Origin: Pirellulaceae bacterium
Lineage (GTDB): Bacteria; Planctomycetota; Planctomycetia; Pirellulales; Pirellulaceae
Direction of reading: 5' to 3'
Assembly: GCA_020852965.1 (NCBI GenBank)
Contig: JADYZV010000044.1
Coordinates: 1-64,000 of the forward strand
DNA length: 64,000 bases
Shown here: one piece after another, positions 9,209 through 17,302 of the stretch
How positions within the stretch are numbered: the stretch's first letter is position 1
Layout: the number at the start of each line of letters is the position of its first letter
Notes under the pieces: generated by a model
What the model was told of the DNA's origin: nothing
What the model saw: the letters and a program-made list of their open reading frames with translations, nothing else
Database searches by the model: none
Program-made: the position numbers and the translations under genes

Positions 9209-10111
9209 TCAAGTTTGGTCGCGCGAGTGCAGTACTTGCTGAAGACAGTTAATTCCGTCTACTTCGCATTCGAATGCCCCGTCCAGTTGCGCCTCGAGGC
9301 ATTGACGTAGTACATCACCGAACCAAGGCGCCGGGGCGTGGCCAAGCGCGATGAGGTGCCTACCGAGTACCAATGGCTGTGGGGCAAGCCGATCGACTTT
9401 TAGGTCCACGGCTAACTCGAGTATTTTGGCTGCATTTTCAGGTAGTCGCTTGGGGAGGGGTGGACGCCCCGAAGCGTCCGCTTCGATCAAGTGAATCAAG
9501 AGCTTGATGGGCGCGTCGCATAGCCGAAGTGCAAGTCGACGGACCAATCGTGGAGTCACCTTCTTGACGGCATGAACCAAATGGTTGGTAACAAGCGGAA
9601 CTACCGACTCGCGAATTGGGATGGGACAGCCAATGCGATCGAGAAATGATAGTGTGGGGGCAACTCCACCCGCCTCGTGTCCGTAGGCATGCCAGCGTCC
9701 ATTTCCAAAAGTAGTGTGAGTCGCCTTCCCTAAGTCGTGGCAAAGTGCAGAGAGCATCAACACGCTCCTGTCTTCGTCGAGCAGTTGTTCACGATCGGCA
9801 ATCTCGGCAGCCGCATCACAAACATGCAAGGTGTGCGTCCAAACGTCACCCTCAGGATGCCACTGGGGATCCTGCGGAACGTCGATCAAGGCTGATAATT
9901 CCGGAAAGAGGCTAAGGTATTTTGTGTCCCGAAGAAACGTCAATCCTATGGCTGGCGTCGTCCCACGCAAAGCCCATGCTTGCCACTCCATCCAAATACG
10001 ATCTCGCGCTTGATCTTCGGCTTCACTACCGAGCGGATCGCGGACGTACTCGCCCGCTTCGCATGATCGCCCACCGGAGGTAATAATCGTGTGTAGACTG
10101 TCGAACAACAT
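9209..10111 (-). CDS. HD-domain phosphohydrolase resembling the C-terminal half of CCA-adding enzymes
   Basis: The 300-residue protein has the metal-binding HD signature in the order seen in the HD half of bacterial tRNA nucleotidyltransferases. The segment FPELSALIDVPQDPQWHPEG leads to WTHTLHVCD (His93), then ALCHDLGK (His125-Asp126), then HAYGHEAGG, then NHLVHA. In E. coli Cca this domain carries 2',3'-cyclic phosphodiesterase and phosphatase activity. The nucleotidyltransferase head of Cca is missing, but a separate nucleotidyltransferase gene lies 19 bases upstream in the same operon. I infer a two-protein RNA-end-processing unit. A fragment of a second copy lies at 13786-14094. Confidence 0.8.
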   Translation of the reverse strand: MLFDSLHTIITSGGRSCEAGEYVRDPLGSEAEDQARDRIWMEWQAWALRGTTPAIGLTFLRDTKYLSLFPELSALIDVPQDPQWHPEGDVWTHTLHVCDAAAEIADREQLLDEDRSVLMLSALCHDLGKATHTTFGNGRWHAYGHEAGGVAPTLSFLDRIGCPIPIRESVVPLVTNHLVHAVKKVTPRLVRRLALRLCDAPIKLLIHLIEADASGRPPLPKRLPENAAKILELAVDLKVDRLAPQPLVLGRHLIALGHAPAPWFGDVLRQCLEAQLDGAFECEVDGINCLQQVLHSRDQT

Positions 10112-10130
10112 GAAGCGTAGCCCCTGCTCG

Positions 10131-11036
10131 TCACAAGACGTTAGAGACGCGATGGATTATGTCTCGTATGTCGCGCAGTGCCGATACGGTCGGATCGATT
10201 TGTACGACACACGCTTCGAGCGATCCGTAGTGATGTTCCAAGCAGTCGAGTAGCAATTGGCGTATCTTCTCGGATTGCGGTTGGTCAGGGAGTTTCGATT
10301 CGTGATAGAGCCCCTCAAGATAGATCTCTTTTTCGGAGGCCCACTTGAAAATATCTTCCTCGGAAACCTCACCACGGCGAATTGCTTTGAGATGCTCGCG
10401 ATCTCGGCGCAAGTCGATCGTGCCGTCTGCCAGGATCTGCTCGCACTCGCCCAATAGCCGAACAACATGGTAGGCAAACTTGACGTCGTAACCGAATTGC
10501 TCTCGAATTGCGAGCCGTTTACCGAAAGGGTTTTTGCCCCGCATCTTGTGAAGCTGCGCGTAGGCGTAGCCTTTGAACTTTGGCCAACACCCCTTATGTA
10601 GAAACAATTGTCGCGCCTCGCGAACCATTGAGCCGACTTGCGTAATGTGCAGCACGCATTCCTGGGGCGTGAAAAGCGAATCGATCATGTTCGGATTGCA
10701 TTCTATGCACAGCGACATGTACTTGACTATCGAGTAGATCGAAAAATCGTACTCGACTCCCTTTCCGCCTTGAGCTGACGTATCTTCGATATGCGCCTGC
10801 TGGTACTGAGTGAAACGTTGTTTTGCTTCGCCGAATCCGGGTATCTCACCGTCCAAATGCGGGAAGACCTCTTCCTTTGGAGGTATACAAAATCCGTAAA
10901 TATCTCTGTCGGAACCTTCGTTCGACACTCCATAGGCGATTGATCCCATGATCGTCTCATACATGACGTTCGATGGTAAGAAACTAGGCGGGCGAATAAG
11001 GCCACGTTGAGTGAGCTTTGCAATTGTGCTTGACAT
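10131..11036 (-). CDS. RlaP-type nucleotidyltransferase (PF10127-like)
   Basis: The 301-residue protein has a polymerase-beta-type nucleotidyltransferase motif near its N-terminus: ETIMGSIAYGVSNEGSDRD. It combines the GS signature (Gly31-Ser32) with a D-x-D pair (Asp43, Asp45) that binds metal. The helical remainder, including YDFSIYSIVKYMSLCIECNPN, matches my recollection of the RlaP (YcgL) family, which has been proposed to act in RNA repair; the substrate is unknown. It leads a two-gene operon with the HD phosphohydrolase 19 bases downstream. No second copy survives in the duplicated segment. Bases 11037-11254 upstream hold no gene. Confidence 0.82.
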   Translation of the reverse strand: MSSTIAKLTQRGLIRPPSFLPSNVMYETIMGSIAYGVSNEGSDRDIYGFCIPPKEEVFPHLDGEIPGFGEAKQRFTQYQQAHIEDTSAQGGKGVEYDFSIYSIVKYMSLCIECNPNMIDSLFTPQECVLHITQVGSMVREARQLFLHKGCWPKFKGYAYAQLHKMRGKNPFGKRLAIREQFGYDVKFAYHVVRLLGECEQILADGTIDLRRDREHLKAIRRGEVSEEDIFKWASEKEIYLEGLYHESKLPDQPQSEKIRQLLLDCLEHHYGSLEACVVQIDPTVSALRDIRDIIHRVSNVL

Positions 11037-11254
11037 GGGCGACTATTGGATAGCGGGTTGTTGGAGGTAGGCGAACAGAAGTGCCACAGTCCCCCAGGGT
11101 CTGGAGCACAGTCGGTCACCTTATGACATGATAGCATGGCAGAAGTCCCGAACGTTTTAGCGGTCCACTTTTTCCACTTCAAGAAGCGGGTAGCGTCAGC
11201 AATTGTGGTACAATGCAGATCGGAATTCAAGCTGCATGAGGGAGTTGAAAATGA

Positions 11255-11425
11255 ACATTGATCGTGATGGTAACTGCAGGTGGCAATCGCGATGTTTCAG
11301 CGGGACGCAAGGGAGCGGACTCGAGGGGTATGGCGCCGTTGCGGCTGGTGTCGGTGAGAGTGACTTCGTGGATGCTCGTGTGGCGAATGTGGATTTGATG
11401 GCGAGTAAAGTTGCGGAGGGGCCGA
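11255..11425 (-). pseudogene. second remnant of an FHA-protein 3' end
   Basis: The stretch ATTGATCGTGATGGTAACTG onward matches the C-terminal coding part of the FHA genes, including TTTCAGCGGGACGCAAGGGA. It extends further into the gene than the remnant at 6411-6525, then the match ends near 11425. It again lies just left of a toxin-antitoxin copy, so the arrangement FHA 3' end, toxin-antitoxin, FHA gene occurs twice in the window. Bases 11426-11530 show no gene. Confidence 0.7.
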
Positions 11426-11547
11426 GTCCTGATGTAGACAATTTAGTGCCTCATTCTCGGTCATCGCAAATTAGCTTGCCGCCAGCAGACAGGACGGCAT
11501 TTGCCTCTTTGGATCAGACGTAATAGGTTTATCATTGGAGGCATCCG

Positions 11548-11780
11548 ATGATTCAGTTAACAGAAGATCAACGAATATTGGTGCAAGAGGGAAATGCGAT
11601 CCCTGTTCGGAACAATCGCGATGATTTCGTACTTATACGCCGAGATATATTTGAGCAGCCGCGATAGATTTAAGCAATTGCAGCGTGCCGAGTATGATCG
11701 CAGTTCTTGGTCAGCAGAGGAATTGGACCTTGTTCGCGAATAGTCAGTTAGACTACTTGACCAATCGGCAAGTTGCCATG
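11548..11780 (+). pseudogene. broken copy of the MazE-like antitoxin gene
   Basis: The start (GGAGG, then ATG, then MIQLTEDQRILVQEGNAIPV) matches the intact antitoxin at 6650-6865. After the codons for RRDIFEQ a 19-base imperfect tandem duplication (GCCGAGATATATTTGAGCA, then GCCGCGATAGATTTAAGCA) shifts the frame and brings a stop. Further on, the codon matching the Glu-Ser of the intact copy is a TAG. The gene cannot make a full antitoxin. Confidence 0.8.
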
Positions 11781-11886
11781 AATGTTCGACGTGGAGATGT
11801 TGTTATGACTCGCTTTCCGTACGCAAGTGGAATGCGTGGCAAGAAGCGCCCTGCGCTCGTCGTTCAGGCTGACAATTACAACGCTG
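11778..11886 (+). pseudogene. truncated copy of the MazF-like toxin gene
   Basis: The first 35 or so codons match the intact toxin (MNVRRGDVVMTRFPYASGMR, then GKKRPALVVQADNYNADL). The frame then runs directly into the 3' end of the FHA copy B gene. Compared with copy A, about 240 bases are missing between the short repeats GAACT inside the toxin and GAACT at its end, which suggests deletion across a microhomology. The conserved C-terminal half is absent, so no toxin is made. Confidence 0.8.
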
Positions 11887-11888
11887 AC

Positions 11889-12794
11889 TTATGCTTCGGA
11901 GTGTATCTCAACCACAAGATCGTTGATCGTGATGGTAACTGGGGTTGGCAAACGCGATGTTTCAGCGGGACGCAAGGGAGCGGACTCTAGGGATAGGGCG
12001 ACGTTGCGGCTGGTGTTGGTCAGAGCAATTTCGTGAATGCGTGTTCTGCGGATGTGGATCTGGTGACGGGAGAGATTGCGGTCTTTGACATTGGCAACGA
12101 CAAGTCGCTTGATTTCGGGAATCCAAACTGGTGGTGGTGGTTCCCGGCGGTTTTGACGACCGATCTCGAACTGGGGTGGTACACGAACAGACAGAAGTAG
12201 ATTGTCGGCTCGAACCACTGAAACACGGAATAGCGCCAACTGGTCGAGCTGAGCAGTTAGGTCGCCGGCAACCTGTTGTGTGTCGAGTAAACTGGAACTG
12301 CCACAATCGCGGGTATCAGCGGCGCAAGGATAAGGCAAGCCGCGATATTGTGTTTCAGCAAGAAACGCGTCGATGTCGGGAGCGTCGCCCCATTGGCTTC
12401 GGGCAAGAAACTCGGCTTCGAGCATTCGCTGGCAATATCTGTGGTCTCGCAATAGACTGTCTAACAGAGACTCATACTCGATGGCTAACGGCCCTGTGTT
12501 CTTTAAGGGCTCGTTTGGGTGGGGAGCGGGATCTGCAAAATGTTGAGCACGATTGCGCAGAGCTGCGGTTGGCGGGGAATGGCTGGATGCGCTGGAGAGG
12601 GAATGAGAGCGGGAGGACGGTTTGTGCTGGCGGGCGCGCCAGCGCCATTCGAGATCAGCGGCACATAGCTCCACGCACAGCTCGTCGTCACCTTGTGCTC
12701 TCAGACTCGCGATCAGCGGAGCTAGGTCCGGACGTTCGCCAGCACGCCATCTGCGATCAAAATCGTCGAGTATATCCATAATTGGGTCGCTCAT
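11889..12794 (-). CDS. FHA-domain protein, copy B
   Basis: This is a 301-residue paralogue of the protein at 7221-8126, identical in length and colinear throughout. The FHA domain occupies residues about 205-300 and keeps the expected features: Gly212-Arg213 in FEIGRQ, Ser242-Arg243-His244 in NLSRHQIHI, and Asn260 in LTNTSRN. The N-terminal part has two kinase-leader-like modules (RWRAGERPDLAPL with LEWRWR, and MLEAEFLARSQWGDAPD), joined by a Ser/His/Pro-rich linker. It lies about 200 bases downstream of the copy B sigma gene. Preservation of both FHA frames while the neighbouring sigma and toxin genes are broken suggests that the FHA proteins are still selected. Confidence 0.82.
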   Translation of the reverse strand: MSDPIMDILDDFDRRWRAGERPDLAPLIASLRAQGDDELCVELCAADLEWRWRARQHKPSSRSHSLSSASSHSPPTAALRNRAQHFADPAPHPNEPLKNTGPLAIEYESLLDSLLRDHRYCQRMLEAEFLARSQWGDAPDIDAFLAETQYRGLPYPCAADTRDCGSSSLLDTQQVAGDLTAQLDQLALFRVSVVRADNLLLSVRVPPQFEIGRQNRREPPPPVWIPEIKRLVVANVKDRNLSRHQIHIRRTRIHEIALTNTSRNVALSLESAPLRPAETSRLPTPVTITINDLVVEIHSEA

Positions 12795-12996
12795 TAATTC
12801 TGCCTGAATCTAAGTTGTGTTTGTACACCTTGCCAGCTTGCGGGCAGCCGGTTTAATCAGCGAGGGTGCGGTAGAAGAACTGACTGGACTGCAATATGTG
12901 TTGTGCTGACTCTATGATGGAATTACTCGATCCGAAACGACAAGCGAGGTCCAATTAGATGCAAAATTCTCTGACGCCCGGTTTTCCATTTGCGAC

Positions 12997-13570
12997 CTAC
13001 TCGGCCAGGGCTGCAGTCCATCGCTCTTCGATTTTCTTGACTAGCTTTTGAGCACGCCGCAGGCTGATCCCACAGCACTCGGAGATAGTAGCCGTTGTGC
13101 CCCCCCTGGAGCTTCAGTAGCACAGCATCGCGATGCAAGTCATCGGGAAGTTTGGCCATTAGGTCTTCAAACAGGTCTGAGACTTCAATGTCATGGGATG
13201 GCGAGTTCATAACGCCATGTGCATCGACGCCGATGGGCCCGTTGTCACCGTGCCTCCCCTCTGCGTCGCCTTGCCTGATTGCTTTTCGATCCATGCTTCG
13301 TTTTATCGCCATAAATCGTTTGAGATGATCGTTCGCTTTAAACTTGGCGAACTGCTTGAGCAACCTCCACAGCTCTTCCTCATTGGCCACCGCGTCGAAC
13401 TTGCCCTCCTGCGCCCGCTGCACAAAATCTCTGAAGGCGCTCCCAGCAATCTCACTTTCGCTAATCAATGGGCTACGAATTGCGGATACTTTGCGAGCAA
13501 CTATTTTCTTGAGCTTGGGATAGTAGGCTTCCCACATGGCTTCGACGGCAGCGGAATCGGGAGGCTCCAT
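12997..13570 (-). pseudogene. ECF sigma factor, copy B, frameshifted in a C-run
   Basis: The gene starts at 13570 (MEPPDSAAVEAMWEAYYP) and is open past the point where copy A has its stop (here AIKRSMDRKA). Near the start of region 4 there is a run of seven C (13100-13106) where copy A has CCCCCTT. The region is one base longer than copy A (574 versus 573 bases). After the run the frame reads HNGYYLRVLWDQ instead of the expected TTATISECCG, and it passes the ancestral stop at 12997 to end at 12923. The recognition helix of region 4.2 is lost. A sequencing error in the homopolymer is possible and should be excluded before calling it dead. Confidence 0.75.
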
Positions 13571-13785
13571 AGGAATCACTCTTGATCGAAATATAGAACA
13601 ATTGTCCCCAGTTGTTGGGGGTTTCAACGCACTATTGGATTGCTGCGAGAAATGCAAAATCGGTGGAGGCCACCGAGCTACATCGTCACACCGCATATTG
13701 TATCGTTGATTGCTGCAAGCGGGATATTGTTGCACGTTCTCGAGTGAATTTCTCTAAGGCCCGCCCAAATTTCATAAAAACAAGA

Positions 13786-14094
13786 TTAGCCGCGTGAGTA
13801 TAGTACCTGCTTAAGATAGCTAATTCCGTCCACCTCGCATTCGAAAGTTCCGTCCAGTTGCGCCTCAAGGCATTGACGTAGGACCGTACCAAACCAGGGA
13901 GCAGGATCGTGGCCGAGTGCGATGAGATGCCTACCAAGAATCATCGGCTGCGGGGCGTGCCGATCGATTTTCAGGTTTACTGCTAACTCGAGTATCTTGG
14001 TTGCATTTTCAGGCAGCCGCTTGGGGAGTGGTGGACGCCCTGAAACGTCCGCTTCGATCAAGTGAACCAAGAGCTTGAGGGACGCAACGCCTAG
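13786..14094 (-). pseudogene. C-terminal fragment of the HD phosphohydrolase gene
   Basis: The encoded segment (LLVHLIEADVSGRPPLPKRL to YLKQVLYSRG) matches the last hundred or so residues of the HD protein at 9209-10111. Similarity ends at about 14095, so the catalytic HD motifs and the start are missing. The adjoining nucleotidyltransferase gene has no counterpart here. This marks the right-hand end of the duplicated segment. Bases 14096-14334 hold no gene. Confidence 0.8.
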
Positions 14095-14334
14095 CCGAAT
14101 CTTTCTGACGCCAGATCATTAAGTCAACCTGCCGCTCGAAGCAACCTACCAGGTAGCTTGGCGCAGCGTGCCGCGCCACTGGCGGTAAATGATCGAAGGA
14201 CCAACTCAGTCGGGATCAAAATGAAAATTTGTAGGCGTCGCTTTGAAGCATTCGGTGGGAACCACCGCGCTCCTTTTTTGTAACACGGTGGACTCCAATG
14301 TGATTTCGGTGGGGACCACCGAGCTTCGGTGGCA

Positions 14335-16263
14335 CTATTCCAGTTCTTCTAGCCGTAGATAACACTGGGCCATTTCGGCTTCCAGTTGCTGGAGCTTGGC
14401 TTGCTGCTGGGCGATGACTGTGCCGGCTTGTTTGTAGAATTGGGGGTCGACCAGCACCGCTTGCTCTGCGGCCAATTGCTCTTCGAGCTGTTCAATGCGG
14501 CCCGGCAACGATTCGAGTTCTTTCTGCTCTTTGAAAGATAGTCGCCGGGCAGGTTTGGCGGATGCAGAGGCGCCGGTGGATGAGCCGCTGCCAGTGTTCG
14601 CAGCAGAAGCAGGCCTGCTGTCGGAGTTGGCGGGAGAGGGGGAGGAGGAGGATGAGGATGAGGGGGCAGAGGAGGCAGAGGAGGAGACAGAGTCTAAGCC
14701 GACGGCGGAGCGTCGGGCCACATTCTTGCTCTGATGCTGACGCAGCCAATCGTCATAGCCGCCGACGTACTCATCGACCTCGCGCGTGCCGACTTCGTCG
14801 ACGCTGAAGGCAATGGTGCTGGTGACTACGTTGTTGAGGAACTCGCGATCGTGGCTGACCACCAACAGCGTCCCCGAGTACTCGACCAAACGCTCTTCAA
14901 GCATTTCGAGCGTCTCGGCGTCGAGATCGTTGGTCGGTTCATCGAGTACAATGACGTTGGCTGGTTTGGCGAAGAGCTTGGCAAGCAACACGCGATTGCG
15001 TTCTCCCCCGCTGAGACGACCAATCAGCGTTCGAGCGCGCTCAGGGGTAAACAGGAAGTCTTGCAAGTAGCCGAGCACATGCCGAGTGCCACCGCCTTGT
15101 GAGCCAATGGTCTGATAGCCGTCCGCCACATCCTCTTCGACGGTCTTGGTGTCGTCGAGCTGATCGCGGAGTTGATCGAAATAGGCGATTTGCAGATTGG
15201 CTCCCAAGCGAACTCGGCCCGCTTGGGGCTCGAGCTTGCCGAGCAAGATTCTCAACAGCGTGGTCTTGCCGCAGCCATTGCTGCCGATCACACCCACTTT
15301 ATCGCCACGCATGATGGTAGTAGAGAAGTCGCGCAGAATGTCGATCGACTTATCACCATCTGGGTGAGAAAAACAGACGTCCTCGAGCTGTGCGACTAGA
15401 TTGCCGCTTCGCTCGCCGGTCTGAATTTGCAGGTTGGTCGTTCCCATTTTGCTACGTCGCTCGCTGCGAACGAGTCGCAGTTCCTTCAACGCTCGCACCC
15501 GTCCTTCATTGCGAGTGCGGCGTGCCTTGATGCCTTGACGAATCCAAACCTCCTCGGCCGCCAGCTTCTTGTCGAACAGAGCGTTTTGTTTTTCCTCAGC
15601 CGCCAAGGCTTCCTGCTTGCGGCGCAGAAATGTATCGTAGTCGCACGACCAGTCGAACAGTCGACCGCCTTCGATTTCCAGAATACGCGTAGCCAAGTTG
15701 CGTAAGAATTGGCGATCGTGGGTGACGAACATCAGCGTGGCTGGCCAACGAGCTAGGAAGTTCTCGAGCCATTTAATCGCCTCGATGTCCAAGTGGTTGG
15801 TCGGTTCGTCGAGCAGTAGGAGATCGGGTTCATCGACGAGTGTCTGGGCCAACAGTACGCGGCGTTTCATCCCAGACGACATGCTCTGCACACTGGCTTC
15901 GGGATCGAGTTCCATGCGCGACAAGATTTGTTCGACGCGGTGATCCGCTTCCCAGTCGACCGACGGATCGTGCTCTGTATCGAGGGAGCGAACTCCTTGG
16001 CGGACCACGTCGGCGACTCGCCCGTGAAGTTCCTGGGGAACCTCCTGCTGCAAGAAGGCGACGCTCGCACCTGGGCTAAACGAGATGCTGCCGTGGTCCG
16101 GCTCGACTTGCCCTGTCAACATTCGCATCAACGTCGATTTGCCCGCGCCATTGCGCCCGAGCAGACCGATCTTCTGTCCCGGTTCGATAATGCAATCAAC
16201 ACTATCGAGCAGAGCGGGTCCGCGAAAGCGAATGGTTATATCGCGGAGCGTAACAAGTGGCAC
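14335..16263 (-). CDS. uup: ABC-F family ATPase, Uup-like
   Basis: This 642-residue protein has two ABC cassettes in one chain and no membrane segments. Cassette 1 has Walker A GLLGRNGAGKST and Walker B LLLLDEPTNHLD with a degenerate signature (MSSGMKRR). Cassette 2 has GSNGCGKTT, LSGGERNRV and VIVLDEPTNDLD. Between them is the helical ABC-F linker rich in Arg (GIKARRTRNEGRVRALKELR). The last 65 residues are a coiled coil like the Uup C-terminal domain. ABC-F proteins act on the ribosome, and Uup also affects transposon excision in E. coli. The second cassette is joined to the coiled coil by a long Ser/Pro/Ala-rich stretch. That stretch begins with codons matching a dispersed intergenic repeat (14699-14724). 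Confidence 0.93.
   Translation of the reverse strand: MPLVTLRDITIRFRGPALLDSVDCIIEPGQKIGLLGRNGAGKSTLMRMLTGQVEPDHGSISFSPGASVAFLQQEVPQELHGRVADVVRQGVRSLDTEHDPSVDWEADHRVEQILSRMELDPEASVQSMSSGMKRRVLLAQTLVDEPDLLLLDEPTNHLDIEAIKWLENFLARWPATLMFVTHDRQFLRNLATRILEIEGGRLFDWSCDYDTFLRRKQEALAAEEKQNALFDKKLAAEEVWIRQGIKARRTRNEGRVRALKELRLVRSERRSKMGTTNLQIQTGERSGNLVAQLEDVCFSHPDGDKSIDILRDFSTTIMRGDKVGVIGSNGCGKTTLLRILLGKLEPQAGRVRLGANLQIAYFDQLRDQLDDTKTVEEDVADGYQTIGSQGGGTRHVLGYLQDFLFTPERARTLIGRLSGGERNRVLLAKLFAKPANVIVLDEPTNDLDAETLEMLEERLVEYSGTLLVVSHDREFLNNVVTSTIAFSVDEVGTREVDEYVGGYDDWLRQHQSKNVARRSAVGLDSVSSSASSAPSSSSSSSPSPANSDSRPASAANTGSGSSTGASASAKPARRLSFKEQKELESLPGRIEQLEEQLAAEQAVLVDPQFYKQAGTVIAQQQAKLQQLEAEMAQCYLRLEELE
14699..14724 (-). 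repeat. intergenic repeat unit captured inside the uup coding sequence
   Basis: On the minus strand the bases read AATGTGGCCCGACGCTCCGC followed by CGTCGG. They are identical over 26 bases to the intergenic repeat at 23181-23206. In the uup frame they encode NVARRSAVG (about residues 514-522), at the start of the low-complexity linker after the second ATPase cassette. Confidence 0.85.
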
Positions 16264-16339
16264 AAACTGGCTTTCATATAACTATTGGAATGCAGCCACT
16301 CGTCACCCGACGGTGGATTTCTGCGGTCTAGCAACCGTG

Positions 16340-17047
16340 CTACTTGGTTGTTATCGAGACGTCGCCGTGGGCGTGTACTTCATCGCAGATTTGCTTGAGG
16401 ACCTGCTCCAAGTTCCCGCCGGCTTGTTCGAAGCGATCGGGATTGATAGCCAGTGGTGCACCGATCACGACCAGTGGAGCACCATACTTGGGACACTCAA
16501 TCGCTTGTTCGATCGACATTCCACCGACGGCTTGGACCGGAATATTGACTGCCGCTACGACTTCGCGCAGTTGGTCCAATGGGGTGGGTGCTTTCTCGCC
16601 GCGAGCGGCAATTCCGCGTCGTTCGTCGTAGCCAATATGATGAATGACCACGTCGCATCCGAGCTCTTCCAGCAAGCGAGCGCCAGCGACCATATCGGGG
16701 CAACCGAGATTATCCCCCATCACGCCGATGCCATAATCCTTGCCCGCCTTGCAGACCACACGAATCGTCTCTTCGTGCGCGCGAGCCATGACGACCACGT
16801 AATTAGCTCCAGCCTTGGCCATCATCTCCGCTTCCAAATAGCCGCCGTCCATGGTTTTCAAGTCGGCGATGATGGGCGTTTCGGGAAAGCGAGCACGCAA
16901 TTCCCGGACGGCTCGCAAGCCTTCAGCCAGTATCAAAGGCGTGCCTGCCTCCAGCCAATCCACCCCGGCACGCAGTGCCAAGTCGGCCGTTTCGAGAGCT
17001 TCTTCAATGGTAGTCACATCCAATGAAATTTGAACGATTGGCTTCAT
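16340..17047 (-). CDS. 3-hexulose-6-phosphate synthase / OMPDC-superfamily decarboxylase-like
   Basis: The 235-residue protein is a TIM barrel of the orotidine-5'-phosphate decarboxylase superfamily. Conserved points are QISLDVTT at strand 1, ADLKTMDGG at strand 3 (Asp and Lys of the active site), and GVMGDNLGCPD, VIHHIGYDER and QAVGGMS near the phosphate site. The DLKTMD form favours 3-hexulose-6-phosphate synthase (formaldehyde plus ribulose-5-phosphate) over orotidine decarboxylase. A 3-keto-gulonate-phosphate decarboxylase role is the main alternative. No isomerase gene (hxlB type) is adjacent, so a formaldehyde-fixing operon is not shown. It lies downstream of no close partner and 76 bases before the end of uup's start. 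Confidence 0.75.
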   Translation of the reverse strand: MKPIVQISLDVTTIEEALETADLALRAGVDWLEAGTPLILAEGLRAVRELRARFPETPIIADLKTMDGGYLEAEMMAKAGANYVVVMARAHEETIRVVCKAGKDYGIGVMGDNLGCPDMVAGARLLEELGCDVVIHHIGYDERRGIAARGEKAPTPLDQLREVVAAVNIPVQAVGGMSIEQAIECPKYGAPLVVIGAPLAINPDRFEQAGGNLEQVLKQICDEVHAHGDVSITTK

Positions 17048-17302
17048 TTCGGCGAGTCCTCATGGTGGGGCTAGTGGGTAGATTCAACCCCAAGAGCTTA
17101 GCGAAACCCGCCCCAATGCGGAAGTCCTGATGCCGACGCGTAATTAGCCACCTCGTAGGCTCGGAGCGAGGAATGGTGCAGACGCGCAACAGGTCCTATG
17201 CAGTTACGGCATGGGCCACGTGGAAACTTCGCATCCGTCTTGAGGGGACTCAAGTTGGATCGGCGGAGAGGAGTAGCGACGGAGCGGCGGAGCGAGCAGC
17301 GA

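Noticed and set aside
12131-12781. Plus-strand frame of 216 codons
   Set aside because: It mirrors the FHA copy B gene on the other strand; the FHA protein has a clear domain and a paralogue.
16085-17026. Plus-strand frame of 313 codons
   Set aside because: It is antisense to uup's start and the hexulose-phosphate-synthase-like gene, both of which are well supported.
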